A stretch of DNA of 64,000 bases from Candidula unifasciata (GCA_905116865.2 CAJHNH020006113.1:363445-427444), one strand, 5' to 3'; counted from the stretch's first letter, positions 11,601 to 21,483 are shown. Notes: a model not told the origin generated them from the letters alone. Translations and numbers: made by a program.

Positions 11601-14600
11601 GTGTCACCACTGCCACACTCCCTACCACACTGACATCTAGATCACCATATTTCACAACAACAGAAGTTACCGCATCAGCAAGCACATCTCCAGCTATCAA
11701 AACTACAAGAACAAACCCTCCACCATTGTACAAACCAGACGTACTCCTAACCCCAGCCTTATTTCTGACGTGGTCCCTGCCTTCCTCTCAGATCAAATCC
11801 CTCAACGGTTCAAAACTCCAGACAGTTCTCTCCAGCATTAACGCATCTAGAAGCCAGCCAGGCCTAACCTACAATTCTAAAGTGGAACAATTCCGGACCT
11901 TTCTTATAGACACACTGTTGCAGGACCCCGCCAGTTATACCGTCACTGCAGACGACATTCACGGCAAGAAGTTTCACGAAAGAACAGATGAAGGTCCCTC
12001 CATTTTGGTGAAAGTGCTTCTTCCAGGCTTTCTCAACGACACAAGAATACAAGCTACAGCCAGGCGCAGACGTAGTGGCGGGAATATCACCTTCAATGTT
12101 GCTAGAAGCAGACATCAAATGGTGGGACTCACGTCTGTTGTTGCTAACAGTAATGCTGATGTTATAGAAAGGTTTGACGCAGGATATCCCCCCATACTAC
12201 TACCAGGGCACAGTATTGCGAGCGTTATCCACTATTCTGAAATGTCTCGTTTTCTTAATTTCAACCAGCTCAACGAAACAGATAATTCAACATACTTTGA
12301 ACCAGAATTGAACACCGGATACAAAGCAAGAAGGACAAAAAGAAAAGCCAGATTTACAAACGATCCTTTGACGCCTGTACTGAGGTTTATTTGGTTGCTG
12401 CCCGAAGGAAGTTTCCCTCCAAAACCGGGAGAGACTGTGGATTTCATCATGAAGCGATTTCAACAGAAACCACAAGTCGCCAACTCACAAAACAAGCTGG
12501 CTAATTCAACAATATATAATGAAAACAGTATTAGTAATTCAACAATAAACAACGGCAGTTCTGAAAACAGGACTAGTAATTTTACATCACATAACGGCAG
12601 CCCAGAAAACAAGGTCGGTAATTCAACATCTTATAACGACCTCTCAAATCGTCCACGCCCTTCAACAGTTATTCCTACCTCTGCTACTGCCACTGCTGCT
12701 ACAGTCTCCCACAACCTTAACCCTTACACAAAAATAGAAACAAGTACATTTGCTGTAGGCACTGGAACTGACAATTATGAGGTAATTCTCAAGATGGCTG
12801 AAAGTCTGGCACAATCTTACAGGCTCGATGGGGAATCCATGAGTGGTGTAGCTAAGAATGGTTTCGGCCATGGACGTCCAAACTTCACTGAAACAAATCT
12901 CGATTTACTGAGAACACTGCTGGAACATCAAGGATCTGAACAAAATCTGACTAACAAGTCCAGCATCAGAATATCAGACGGTGGGATCGGTGAAAGAAAC
13001 CTTACTGATAATAGTAGCAAAATCATGCATAGAGACGCCATGTTTGCTACTTTGCAAGGTCAAGGTAGGAATAATAGCCACGCCCACTCTCTACCAGCTG
13101 ATTGGCTAGTTTCCAGCTTGTTAGCATATATTAACCAATCACATTCGCCGATGCTATCACGTGTATTTAACATACAACCCAATGGCAGTAGAGAAACGGG
13201 TCAAATGACACCCAGGGCAATATTTGAATCAATGTACAAGAATATTTTGAGAAAAACACCTGGGACTTCAGATCAGGAACTGGTTAAGGTGGGCAGGACA
13301 AAAAATGATAATCCTGCACATAAAACCGACGGCTTGGCCCCTTCTGCAGTGAATGTTTCACTTTCGCTCAATATATCACCTCCTCACACTTCACTTAATA
13401 CGTTTCCTCTATCTGTATTCCGACTCAACACACTACCTCTATCTTTTCTCCTTTCCAGCACACCACTTCCCTCTGTGCTCATTCACCACACTCCACCTCA
13501 ATTTGTACTCCCTCCTAATATACCACCATCTTTACTCCCAAACAACACAACACCTCTATCTTCACTCCCAGACATCACACCTCCATCTTTACTCCCCCAC
13601 AACACACCACCTCCATCTTTACTTAGTCCAAACATACCATCTCAATCTTTACTCCCTCTCAATACAACACCCTTATCTTCACTCCCTCTCAACATAACAC
13701 CTCTATCTTCACTCCCTCTCAACATAACACCTCTATCTTCACGCCCTCCCCACACAATAACCCCATCTTCCCTCCCTCTCAACACAATACCTCCATCTTT
13801 ACTCCCTCTCAACACAACACTGCTATCTTCACTCCCTCTCCACATAACACCTCTATCTGCACTTCAGTCCAGCATAACACCTTTACCTTCATTCATTCTC
13901 AACACAACACCTATATCTTCACTCCCTCTCAACACAACACTGCTATCTTCACTCCCTCTCCACATAACACCTCTATCTGCACTTCAGTCCAGCACAACAC
14001 CTTTACCCTCATTCCCTCTCAACACAACACCTATATCTTCACTCCCTCTCAGCACAACACCGAAATCTTCACTTCCTCTCAACACATTGCTATCTTCACT
14101 TTCTCTCAACCCGACACGGCTATCTTCACCCCCTCTCAAAACAACACCTCTATCTTTACTCCCTCCCCAAAAAACACCTATATCTCTACTTCCTGCCAAC
14201 ATACCACCACCATCTTTACTCCCTACCAATACATCATTTCTATTTTTACTCTCTCCTAACACACTGCTTCCCTCTGTACTGCCTCCGAGCACGCCACCTA
14301 AATCCTTAGCTCCACTGGGTGCAACTCTGAATGGCACAGAAGCGAGCAGCCCATTGGATAACCTCAGAGGTCTGACTTCTGTCCCAGACTTGTCAAGTTC
14401 CTACAATAAAAGTTCCCCTGGAGTTTATGTCAGACACGCGGCTTCAGCTGACCTATCAACTGAGCTTGTATTAAACCTGCAGCCTACAACAAGCCGGTCG
14501 CTGGAAGTTGGGAGCCTCAGATCAATGACTGGGACAACCTCAGTTGAAGGTCTACAACCCCATGCAGTTAGCGCGACAAGAGTTGCAGCTGACCAACCAA

Positions 14601-15589
14601 CCCACCGAGACACACTCAGGAACATGACAAGCAGTAGGGCACCAATCACGGCCAGGGTTGAGATAGCATCTCCGAACTTCTTGTCAACGCCAAGAGTTCT
14701 TTATGTCGATGACAACACTTCTTCTGCCACGATCCCTAGCAAAAACCAGTTGAACAGCGGCTCTTCGGTAGACGACAGACAGCTTGCTCCTGGTGTTAGC
14801 TCCTTAACTCTAAATACTAGCATAGCACTGAACTCAGATCCTAACAAGTTCAAACATCTGGGTACGTTTCATAATTTTACGAACGGAAAACTTGTAGAAA
14901 TTCAGCAAAACTTTCCCAATAATCAGACAGTAGTGGACTCCAACGGACAAACGAAAGCACAGTTTAATGGTTCTAAAGAAAACTCTTTGGAACGGAGTAG
15001 TGACCTAAATAACCTAACAGACATCAATCAAAATGTAGATAAATCAAAGTTAGACCAGTCAAATTTTGATGGTTTTATGGAGTTCCTCTGGCAGGCTGTA
15101 GAGAAAATGGTGGAAAGGAAGTCTGCTCATAAGGCTGCCATCACCACCTCCATGACTACAACAACATTCAAACCAGAGACAACTACCGCAGGATTGTGTC
15201 CACCGGGCATGGTTGTAGCATGTGTTCCCGCCCGATCATCGCCCCGCCTGTTGTCTTTCTGTCAGCAGCGGTGTGACGTCAGCACGGGTCTCTGCAGCAC
15301 AGCTCTATGTATGTGTATGTGCCAAGACGAAAATGTGGTTGGTCAGCAGGTGCCACATAATCAGGGACCCACCAACAGGGGGTCGGGGCCACTAGGCAAC
15401 AACGATCCTGCCTTAATGGAGTCTGGTAACATGTTGATATCCGGATTTGACCCGGAGCTACCGCCATCATCGTCGCCACGGCCTGTGACAACCACTAAGG
15501 CAGTTTCTAAAGTTTCCGATGAGCATTTTAAAGCTTTTCTGGAATATCTGGGTCGCAGAAACAGCAATAAGGAAGCAGAGGTGGAATGA
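8651..15589 (+). CDS. Giant-exon low-complexity (mucin-like) extracellular protein, at least 2,312 aa
   Basis: An uninterrupted frame runs from an ATG two bases after an acceptor (8648) to TGA at 15587-15589. No signal peptide is seen, so the true start is probably in an upstream exon. Regions by residue: 1-75 a charged, helical-looking unique segment; about 279-511 Gln-rich; 512-658 seven 21-residue repeats; 919-985 SVTNA repeats; about 1010-1290 a more ordinary segment with many N-glycosylation sequons and basic clusters RRRR (1138-1141) and RRTKRKAR (about 1228) that look like furin sites; about 1577-1887 Pro/Leu/Ser/Thr repeats of about 10 residues; 2183-2224 an eight-cysteine patch (C2183, 2191, 2204, 2208, 2215, 2220, 2222, 2224) ending CMCMC. 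Composition suggests a secreted mucin or matrix protein. I recognise no named family, and function is not known. A 27-bp minisatellite starts at the stop codon. Confidence 0.72.
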   Translation: MDFATFHRSRRQAFYGNLKNNGFKPKPSPAQANLLREQIKQLDPEVRTRLKTIYANIGFTNGFQNLLRDALKTAGRLTRVRAVDSSSLNGDPGSSGSSGRVKARKTENGVNSTDRQVTETHADSPSPGNGMKTYRDTSQITPSRDKTLSTSRSTSSSWAVGHQSLATHTSEPHFPISSTGWRQNFIETKPPATGNRSLSGSNLDQVVSNSPRSPAVDYQLAQTQTTESRQRHFDGRQQHHLWRQQLHTPGSRAQYRPEVASNRMSRQNSLFRQRDGLNQQLQQRQTQLPQSSQLQQSSHQLLQPQHQLQPEQQLHQPQHQLQQQLQNTLQKPKYPLQQPRQRQQLQLRQLQQPQLQQFQQAQQYLQQLPKPPRIRQLQQQQLQQFQQQLQQPQQQLQQPQQQFQQPQQQLQQLQQQLQQPQQQWQNQLQQQRLLQEQELQLQQLQEKQPKQQLQPQQRLQKLRKSEQYHQQSQQQLQQQTQQKQRQSQQHQQSQQQLQRYQQLEHSQQRLQPQPLNSLLDDTLSPPQRMFKQPQPLNSLLDDTLSPPQRMFKQPQPLNSLLDDTLSPPQRMFKQPQPLNSLLDDTLSPPQRMFKQPQPLNSLLDDTLSPPQRMFKQPQPLNSLLDDTLSPPQRMFKQPQPLNSLLDDTLSPPQRMFKQPPQHQQLPDLGNYTVTGQSLDQTKEDASKTPEQTLEKTQLETLASGQPNSQILGSDNTSSSSIQQSTTRSDKSQMEKQTQISANLQINKDLYTYRAEEVSHTTEANEVANTAIAKSTHPTLHQEQYMNTTGVSDWQKTSWTTPYLTTGKLTQTSTLKPTITTTISITRPTISILQSLTTLHLPQPSTTVSPVNSTVDLSKHKSNTALNVTILEVNEKSKGTSGEKTNTQVIVQGHQQYSLPSTELTSSIHNTSTSSVTTESVTNAGVTNASVTNASVTNASVTNASVTNASVTNASVTNASVTNASVTNASVTNASVTTESFTNASVTTATLPTTLTSRSPYFTTTEVTASASTSPAIKTTRTNPPPLYKPDVLLTPALFLTWSLPSSQIKSLNGSKLQTVLSSINASRSQPGLTYNSKVEQFRTFLIDTLLQDPASYTVTADDIHGKKFHERTDEGPSILVKVLLPGFLNDTRIQATARRRRSGGNITFNVARSRHQMVGLTSVVANSNADVIERFDAGYPPILLPGHSIASVIHYSEMSRFLNFNQLNETDNSTYFEPELNTGYKARRTKRKARFTNDPLTPVLRFIWLLPEGSFPPKPGETVDFIMKRFQQKPQVANSQNKLANSTIYNENSISNSTINNGSSENRTSNFTSHNGSPENKVGNSTSYNDLSNRPRPSTVIPTSATATAATVSHNLNPYTKIETSTFAVGTGTDNYEVILKMAESLAQSYRLDGESMSGVAKNGFGHGRPNFTETNLDLLRTLLEHQGSEQNLTNKSSIRISDGGIGERNLTDNSSKIMHRDAMFATLQGQGRNNSHAHSLPADWLVSSLLAYINQSHSPMLSRVFNIQPNGSRETGQMTPRAIFESMYKNILRKTPGTSDQELVKVGRTKNDNPAHKTDGLAPSAVNVSLSLNISPPHTSLNTFPLSVFRLNTLPLSFLLSSTPLPSVLIHHTPPQFVLPPNIPPSLLPNNTTPLSSLPDITPPSLLPHNTPPPSLLSPNIPSQSLLPLNTTPLSSLPLNITPLSSLPLNITPLSSRPPHTITPSSLPLNTIPPSLLPLNTTLLSSLPLHITPLSALQSSITPLPSFILNTTPISSLPLNTTLLSSLPLHITPLSALQSSTTPLPSFPLNTTPISSLPLSTTPKSSLPLNTLLSSLSLNPTRLSSPPLKTTPLSLLPPQKTPISLLPANIPPPSLLPTNTSFLFLLSPNTLLPSVLPPSTPPKSLAPLGATLNGTEASSPLDNLRGLTSVPDLSSSYNKSSPGVYVRHAASADLSTELVLNLQPTTSRSLEVGSLRSMTGTTSVEGLQPHAVSATRVAADQPTHRDTLRNMTSSRAPITARVEIASPNFLSTPRVLYVDDNTSSATIPSKNQLNSGSSVDDRQLAPGVSSLTLNTSIALNSDPNKFKHLGTFHNFTNGKLVEIQQNFPNNQTVVDSNGQTKAQFNGSKENSLERSSDLNNLTDINQNVDKSKLDQSNFDGFMEFLWQAVEKMVERKSAHKAAITTSMTTTTFKPETTTAGLCPPGMVVACVPARSSPRLLSFCQQRCDVSTGLCSTALCMCMCQDENVVGQQVPHNQGPTNRGSGPLGNNDPALMESGNMLISGFDPELPPSSSPRPVTTTKAVSKVSDEHFKAFLEYLGRRNSNKEAEVE
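10184..10624 (+). repeat. 63-bp in-frame repeat, 7 perfect-length copies, inside the giant exon
   Basis: Each unit encodes 21 residues beginning PQPLNSLLDDTLSPPQRM and ending FKQ. All seven are identical as protein. At DNA level I see only one silent change (ACATTG to ACACTG) in copy 3. This implies very recent expansion or strong homogenisation, in contrast to the degenerate Gln-rich repeats just upstream. Confidence 0.97.
11405..11605 (+). repeat. 15-bp in-frame repeat (SVTNA), about 12-13 copies
   Basis: The unit AGTGTCACCAACGCC encodes SVTNA; nearly all copies are identical, and edge copies vary (NAGVTNA, TESFTNA). Thr/Ser density is that of an O-glycosylated mucin domain, and the frame is preserved throughout. 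Confidence 0.95.
13500..14300 (+). repeat. Degenerate ~30-bp in-frame repeat (SSLPLNTTPL type)
   Basis: About 25 units of the kind TCTTCACTCCCTCTCAACAC + ACACCTCTA encode roughly 10-residue Pro/Leu/Ser/Thr/Asn motifs. A longer ~120-bp block (13806-13890 region) recurs at 13925-14010, a second-order duplication. Confidence 0.85.
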
Positions 15590-16376
15590 TAGCAACAGCA
15601 GTCAGGGGTGAAGCAGTAAAAACAGCAGTGAGGGTTAAAGTGGTAGCAGCAGCAGTCCCAGATGGAGTGGTAGCAACACCAATCACAGATGGACTGTTAG
15701 CAACAGCAGTCACAGGTGGTGTTGTAGCAACAGCAGTCACAGACGGAGAGATAGCAACAACAGTCACAAAGTAGCAGCAACAACAGTCACATATGGAGAG
15801 TTAGCAACAGCAGTCACTGATGGAGTTGTAGCAACAGCAGTCACAAATGGAGTTGTAGCAACAGCAGTCACAGACGGAGAGATAGCAACAACAGTCACAA
15901 AGTAGCAGCAACAACAGTCACAGATGGAGAGGTAGCAACAGCAGTCACAGATGGAGAGGTAGCAACAGTAGTCACAGATGGAGAGTAAGCAACAGCAGTC
16001 ACAGATGGAGAGGTAGCAACAGTAGTCACAGATGGAGAGTTAACAACAGCAGTCACAGATGGAGAGGTAGCAACAACGATCACAGATGGAGAGGTAGCAA
16101 CAGTAGTCACAGATGGAGAGGTAGCAACAACGATCACAGATGGAGAGGTAGCAACAGTAGTCACAGATGGAGAGGTAGCAACAAAGATCACAGATGGAGA
16201 GGTAGCAACAGTAGTCACATATGGAAAGGTAGCAACAACGATCACAGATGGAGAGGTAGCAACAGTAGTCACAGATGGAGAGGTAGCAACAGCAGTCACA
16301 GACTGAGTAGTAGCAACAGTAGTCACAGACTGAGTAGTAGCAACAACAGTCACAGATGGAGAGGTAGCAACAGAGA
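15587..16376 (+). repeat. 27-bp minisatellite starting at the giant-exon stop codon, about 29 copies
   Basis: Units of the type CAGATGGAGAGGTAGCAACA + GCAGTCA fill the presumed 3' UTR. The final codons and stop (GAGGTGGAATGATAGCAACA) already resemble a unit, so the array begins at the coding boundary. Its minus strand is open as SPSVTTVAT repeats; this is judged a by-product. Confidence 0.92.
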
Positions 16377-16423
16377 GAGCACACTTGCTATTCACTGTTG
16401 ACCTCTGTAGCAGGAAAGACTTG

Positions 16424-16429
16424 AATAAA
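16424..16429 (+). promoter_or_regulatory. Poly(A) signal AATAAA of the giant-exon gene
   Basis: AATAAA lies about 835 bp after the stop, just beyond the minisatellite. It is the first canonical signal after the stop that I can find and is followed by T/GT-rich sequence (TGTTTGTTTTATGTTTG). Confidence 0.45.
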
Positions 16430-16439
16430 TTTACCAACA

Positions 16440-16934
16440 GGCTGGTCTTCACATGTGTCATGTTTGTTTTATGTTTGAGTGATTTTGTTCAGTCTTGTTC
16501 TTCTCTGTCAGTGGTGTCAATGTGAGATGAGGTTCTGTATTCATCTTTCCGACCTCAACAAACAGAAAGCCACTTCTTCTTCTCCTTCCTATTTCTGAAT
16601 CCAGAAAAGCCCCTACAATGAACTCAGGCCACTCTCTTTCAAAATATGTTTATGATAGGCAGTTCAAAACACACATTATACACCTGTGCAAGCATACAAT
16701 ATTCTCAAACCAACACAGTCTTTAAAAGAGCTCAACATAAAACAATATCAGAAGAACTATCAGCCCTGCTGTAGATTATACAACTGTTTCCCTGTGGGTT
16801 CAGGGCCTCAATTTTGGTGGAGAGAAACACAGACCTACTGTCCCGCCATCAAGCTGACTAATTCAGGGTTGGCTGATATTGGATGTTGAGGTGAAAACAG
16901 CAGATACGACCGCACAATGATTTAAGACTGAACC
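16440..16934. other. Intergenic, no feature recognised
   Basis: Unique-looking sequence. Short open frames here are ordinary for length. Confidence 0.5.
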
Positions 16935-17275
16935 TAGCAGCAGCAGCAGCAGAAAAAGAAAAAGAAGAAAGAAAGAAAAAGAAAGAAAGAAGAAGAAAGA
17001 AGAAGAAGACAGGAGGAGTAGGAGGAGAAGGAGAAGGAGGATGAAGAGGAGAAGGAGAAGAAGAAGAAGAAAAATAACAACAACAAAACAACAACAACAA
17101 GAAAAAGAAGAACAAGATACAAAAGATGAAGAAGAACAAGAACAAGAAGGAGAAGAAGAAGGAGGAGGAGGAGGACGAAGAGAATAATAATAAGAATAAG
17201 AACAAGGAGGAGGAGAAGGAAGAGGAGGAGAAGGAAGAGGAGGAGGAGATAAGAAGAAGAAGAAAGACAACTACA
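16935..17275 (+). repeat. Purine-rich (AAG/GGA/AAC) simple-repeat tract
   Basis: It begins with (AGC)6, then GAAAAAGAAAAAG, (AAG)n, (GGA)n and (AAC)n blocks. Long Lys/Glu or Phe/Ser/Leu frames through it are by-products. 17280-17620 beyond it holds no recognisable gene; ATATGT(T/G)T-type words recur a few times. Confidence 0.9.
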
Positions 17276-17619
17276 ACCTTTCAGTATACAGGAGATATGT
17301 GTATTTATATCACATTTGATGTACAGAAGATATGTTTGTTTATTCAATATTTTATGTACATAGCACGGAAAACTTGTAGAAAAGACTTTACAGGTTAAAA
17401 TTAGAAGAAGAAAAAACGTTAGTTGCATATCCTGTACAGAAGAGCATTTCAAACATTTGTTCACAACACATTCAGTGCACTACTCAGCCAGAGGTTAAAC
17501 TTCCAATACAGAAAAGTTCCTCAAACAACCTATGCTACGCCATTTCTAATAAGAGATGCAGACATATTTTGGCACAGCACACCTTCAAACTGAAGCCAAC
17601 AAACAAATATGTATTGACT

Positions 17620-18245
17620 GTAGTTCAACACCCTAATGCATCATGTCACACCTTCAGACTGCAGTCAAAACACTAATGCATCGTGTCACACCATCATATT
17701 GCAGTCAACACACTAATGTGTCATGTCACACCTTCATACTGCAGTCAACTTACTAATGTGTCATGACATTTTCATACTGCAGTCAACATACTAATGTGTC
17801 GTGTCATACCATCATATTGCAGTCAACATACTAATGTGTCATGTCACACCTTCATACTGCAGTCAACATACTAATAGGTCATGTCACACCTTCATACTGC
17901 AGTCAACATACTAATGTGTCATGTCACACTTTTATACTGCAGTCAACATACTAATAGGCCATGTCACACCTTTATACTGCAGTCAACATACTAATGTGTC
18001 ATGTCACACCATCATATTGCAGTCAACATACTAATGTATCATGTCACACTTTCATACTGCAGTCAACATACTAATAGGTCATATCACACCTTTATACTGC
18101 AGTCAACATACTAATGTGTCATGTCACACCTTCATACTGCAGTCAACATACTAATGTGTCATGTCACACTTTCATACTGCAGTCAACATACTAATGTGTC
18201 ATGTCACACTTTCATACTGCAGTCAACATACTAATGTGTCATGTC
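17620..18245 (+). repeat. 40-bp minisatellite, about 16 copies
   Basis: The unit starts CTGCAGTCAACATACTAATG and continues TGTCATGTCACACCTTCATA. Copies differ at ATGTGTC/ATAGGTC and CTT/ATC. Every unit carries a PstI-type CTGCAG palindrome. Confidence 0.95.
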
Positions 18246-19330
18246 GCACAGTTTGGAAAGCTCTGCTCTACAGGATTCTGCAAACCAGTCCAGGCAATTA
18301 TTGGCTATTTGTGGTTTCTACTAGGCAATTTTAAGTTCATAGTTCATTGTTGCTCTCTGAAGGGTTCTATGCTTATACCACTGTCAAAATCAAACCAAAG
18401 CGATCTGCTGTTACATCGCCTGCAGTCAAATCAAATCCGGTTCATTTAAATTATGAAACTGTGTTGACAGTCCTTAAACCAAAGATGTCAAAGGACATTT
18501 CACGACCCTAGCCACACTCATACACAAATAATGTGATATTACATCATTTAACCAGATAAGCACATTATATAAAATACAACCAAATGAGGACATTACATGG
18601 TCCCATCAAAAAGACATAATCAAGCAAACATACAAGAGACAGACAAAACTGAAACTAACTAAGTCTGATAATGTAGACAGAAAAAGCTTAAAGCATCATG
18701 ACAGATTACATACATTAGGTTGAAAGAAAAATCTGGAAGAACTATGGAAAAACATAAAATATATTTATAAATGGAAGGGGTGGGGGCAGGGGGCTGTGTG
18801 GTTTCGAGGCATGGTGTCCGAATCGAGTACTAGAGGTCTCACATTCAAGCACCAATGAGGACTGAGATTTTTTCGCATGGACTTCTTGATGCATGCGAGT
18901 TGGAAATTGAAAAGAGTAGCCTAACGGCACTGCCTGGGCAAAATTTTGAATTAAAAATCTACCTAAAGTATTTCAGGATCCCCGCTGGTGCAACAGAGTT
19001 TATGAACACTGCTGAGCTTCTTCAGACTCAGGCTTGAGTTAGAAGAAGAGCGGAGCACTTATGGATTACACTCGTGTGCCATGATGTTGATCCACTGAAT
19101 AAACATAAACATATATATATATATATATACACACACACATACATATACTAGAGACAAGTTAAACTGGAAGAATATAAACAACAAAAGTACAGAAATAGAA
19201 CAGCCCATGGAATGTTGGTAAGTTAAAAAAATATACATACAGCACTGAAAGCAACAAATGGAATGTTTCACATGTAATTATAACATTGATTCGGCATTTT
19301 CTCTATGAGGTGACTATTTGATTTTTCCTT
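18246..19330. other. Intergenic with a possible tRNA-like SINE head and an (AT)n run
   Basis: 18246-18770 has no recognisable gene. At about 18785-18850, GTGTGGTTTCGAGGCATGGT through GTCTCACATTCAAGCACC has the spacing of a tRNA-derived SINE head, weakly. (AT)n then (AC)n lies at about 19110-19145. Confidence 0.3.
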
Positions 19331-19334
19331 TTGT

Positions 19335-19610
19335 AAGCATTCACCGGCTGTGAACTCCGGTGGAAAGTTCTGGTTGTTCGTCCACTTCTGGACTGTGGTC
19401 TTGTTCCAGAACTTGAGTTTTGTGTGCACATCTGGTTTACACATCCGGCTTATTTGTATGCAGATGGATGGTTGCTTGCCTCTCAGTAAATTGCAGTCCG
19501 ACTTCGAAGAAAACTCCCCTAATTAGTCCCCTCTAGCGATATACTTGTTGGGGTAAAGGTGGGTCTATTCTCTGTCTGCCAGAATGGGTGCCCTAGAAAC
19601 CCAAATTGGG
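19335..19610 (-). mobile_element. SINE family 1 copy
   Basis: On the minus strand: GGGACTAATTAGGGGAG, TTCGAAGTCGGACTGC, CATACAAATAAGCCGGATGT, TGGAACAAGACCACAGTCC, AGAAGTGGACGAACAACCAG, CCGGAGTTCACAGCCGGTGA. It is one of the best preserved copies and is close to a full-length match to 57308-57600. Confidence 0.8.
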
Positions 19611-19657
19611 ACATTTATATTTGACTTCTCTACATATGGATTAAATACATATAGTTG

Positions 19658-19803
19658 TTAACTCTTTCAGGCCCAGGGAACACATCATACGTGCATAGGT
19701 TCCTATCTAGAAGCCCAATGAACGTAATATGCTTCGATTATATGTTTCTCTTTAACACCCCTTGGCCCTCTGATGCCAAACCCCCTGGGACTGAAAGAGT
19801 TAA
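19658..19803. mobile_element. TTAA-flanked MITE-like element (copy 1)
   Basis: Left end TTAACTCTTTCAGGCCC and right end GGGACTGAAAGAGTTAA are inverted repeats of each other, differing at one of 17 positions, and both finish in TTAA. The element is about 146 bp with no coding capacity. TTAA target duplications are characteristic of the piggyBac superfamily; assigning this element there is inference. A second, more decayed copy lies at 48174-48318. Confidence 0.7.
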
Positions 19804-19809
19804 CTATCA

Positions 19810-20060
19810 GAGGCTACGTTAGTGCAGTCGATAGGAGACTCACTTTCAAATCCAGCTGCGACTCGCTGCAGCCCATGCCGGTGTTTGAAACCCGGTGGTT
19901 CCCAGTGTTCACCTAGCCTCTAGGTAATGGGTACCAGAGTTAACACTCTGGGGTAACTGGAGGAACGTCGCTGTAGCTACAGAGTTGCGTTTGGACGGTG
20001 ACACGGGCGGACTTTTCTTATCAGCTGTCCGTACTGGTGGCAAAGCACTTATGTAACTTC
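19810..20060 (+). mobile_element. tRNA-derived SINE (family 2)
   Basis: TAGTGCAGTCG fits the Pol III A-box consensus TRGYNNARNNG, and GTGTTTGAAACCCGG lies about 60 bp later where a B box would be. It is followed by a tRNA-unrelated body (GGTAATGGGTACCAGAGTTA, GGAACGTCGCTGTAGCTACA). It sits directly against the MITE-like element. Confidence 0.5.
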
Positions 20061-20957
20061 TTCAACATATCTTCCAGCTGTTGTTGTCAGGTCACATACA
20101 TACCTAAACATATTGACTTGATTCTCCTCCTCCTCTTCTCCTTCTCCTTCTGTGTTTGCCATTAAAATGTGGCTGGCATGTTGTGGTTTACTGCTTGGCT
20201 ATGATAACTATGCCTTTTGGCCCAACACATACGATATTAGTAAACTCTCAATTAGTCAGCTGTTAAGACATGCTTGGTAAAGATGGCAGGTGGTTGTAAA
20301 TTTTCCCAAAATAATGGAGCCCCCAGAACACACGGGGAAAGAATTGACTTGAATCAAAGTGTCATATCAAAAGTATACATGAAATAGGAGTATATTAACA
20401 GAAAATGACAGAAACAACTAGTACAATGGTCATGGCCGCTGCAATGGTCATGTATCAAGTTTGTGTTAGGGCAGGGATTTTTAAACAAGCTTCCAGATCG
20501 ACCCACACTAAAGTGAGTACTAGGAAATGTTCAGGAAAGTAAAAGCAGCTCGCATGATACTGAATACATGACCCATGGAGTGCTGTTCCATAAATCCACC
20601 TGGGGGCAGCATCATGTACTTTTTTTTACATCTCAAACTTGGGAAAATAATACTTTCTTAACAACTGCCATATTCACTATGCACAATCTTATATATATGA
20701 AATATCAAATAAGTACAATAATCAGTAGAACTTTCATATAAAGTACTCATTAAACAACCAATCGAGCAGTATAACTTGCATATCAAATAAGTAATAACAA
20801 ATTAGTATCAATCGCATATGACATGGATATCTACCAACAAACACAATGCTGTGATGTCAAACAGTGAAACAGCTGGGCTAGAACTTCAAGGAACTCACAT
20901 CTCAAATCACATACAACTGTTTGTGACTGCTGGGAGTATTTGTAAACCAGTCAGACT
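20061..20957. other. Intergenic with a SINE fragment
   Basis: 20485-20605 (GATCGACCCACACTAAAGTG, AGGAAAGTAAAAGCAGCTCG, CATGATACTGAATACATG) is a fragment of the tRNA-SINE body seen at 23205-23310. The rest is AT-rich and shows no gene; part may be the 3' UTR of the minus-strand methyltransferase gene. Confidence 0.4.
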
Positions 20958-21483
20958 ATATGCGAAACAGCTGAGCTACCTGTAAAACAGCTAAGCTACT
21001 TGTGAAACAGCTGAGCTATCAGTGAAACAGCTGACCTATTTGTGAAACAGCTAAGCTACTTGTGAAACAGCTAAACTACTTGTGAAACAGCTAAGCTACT
21101 TGTGAAACAGCTGAGCTATCTGTGAAACAGCTAAGCTACTTGTGAAACAGCTGAGCTATCCGTGAAACAAATAAGCTACTTGTGAAATAGCTGAGCTATC
21201 TGTGAAACAAATAAGCTATCTGTGAAACAGTTGAGCCACCTGTGAAACCGCTGAGCCACCTGTGAAACCGCTGGGCTACCTGCGAAACAGCTGAGCTATC
21301 TGTGAAACAGCTGAGCTATCTGTGAAACAACTAAGCTACTTGTGAAACAGCTGAGCTACCTATGAAATAGCTAATCTACTTGTGAAACAGCTAAGCCACC
21401 GGTGAAACTGCTAGGCTACCTGTGAAACAGCTGAGCCACCGGTGAAACCGCTACCTGCGAAACAGCTGAGCTACCTGTGAAAC
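20958..21483 (-). repeat. 20-bp minisatellite, about 26 copies, entering the METTL24-like gene
   Basis: The plus-strand unit is TGTGAAACAGCTGAGCTACC with many single-base variants (CTAAGCTACT, CTGAGCTATC). The first units lie inside the last coding exon on the minus strand. The stop codon of the methyltransferase is the TAG of CACAGGTAGCTC in unit 1. The rest forms the presumed 3' UTR. Confidence 0.95.

Noticed and set aside
15895..16461. 188-codon minus-strand frame of SPSVTTVAT repeats
   Set aside because: Antisense of the 27-bp UTR minisatellite; no start region or domain outside the repeat.
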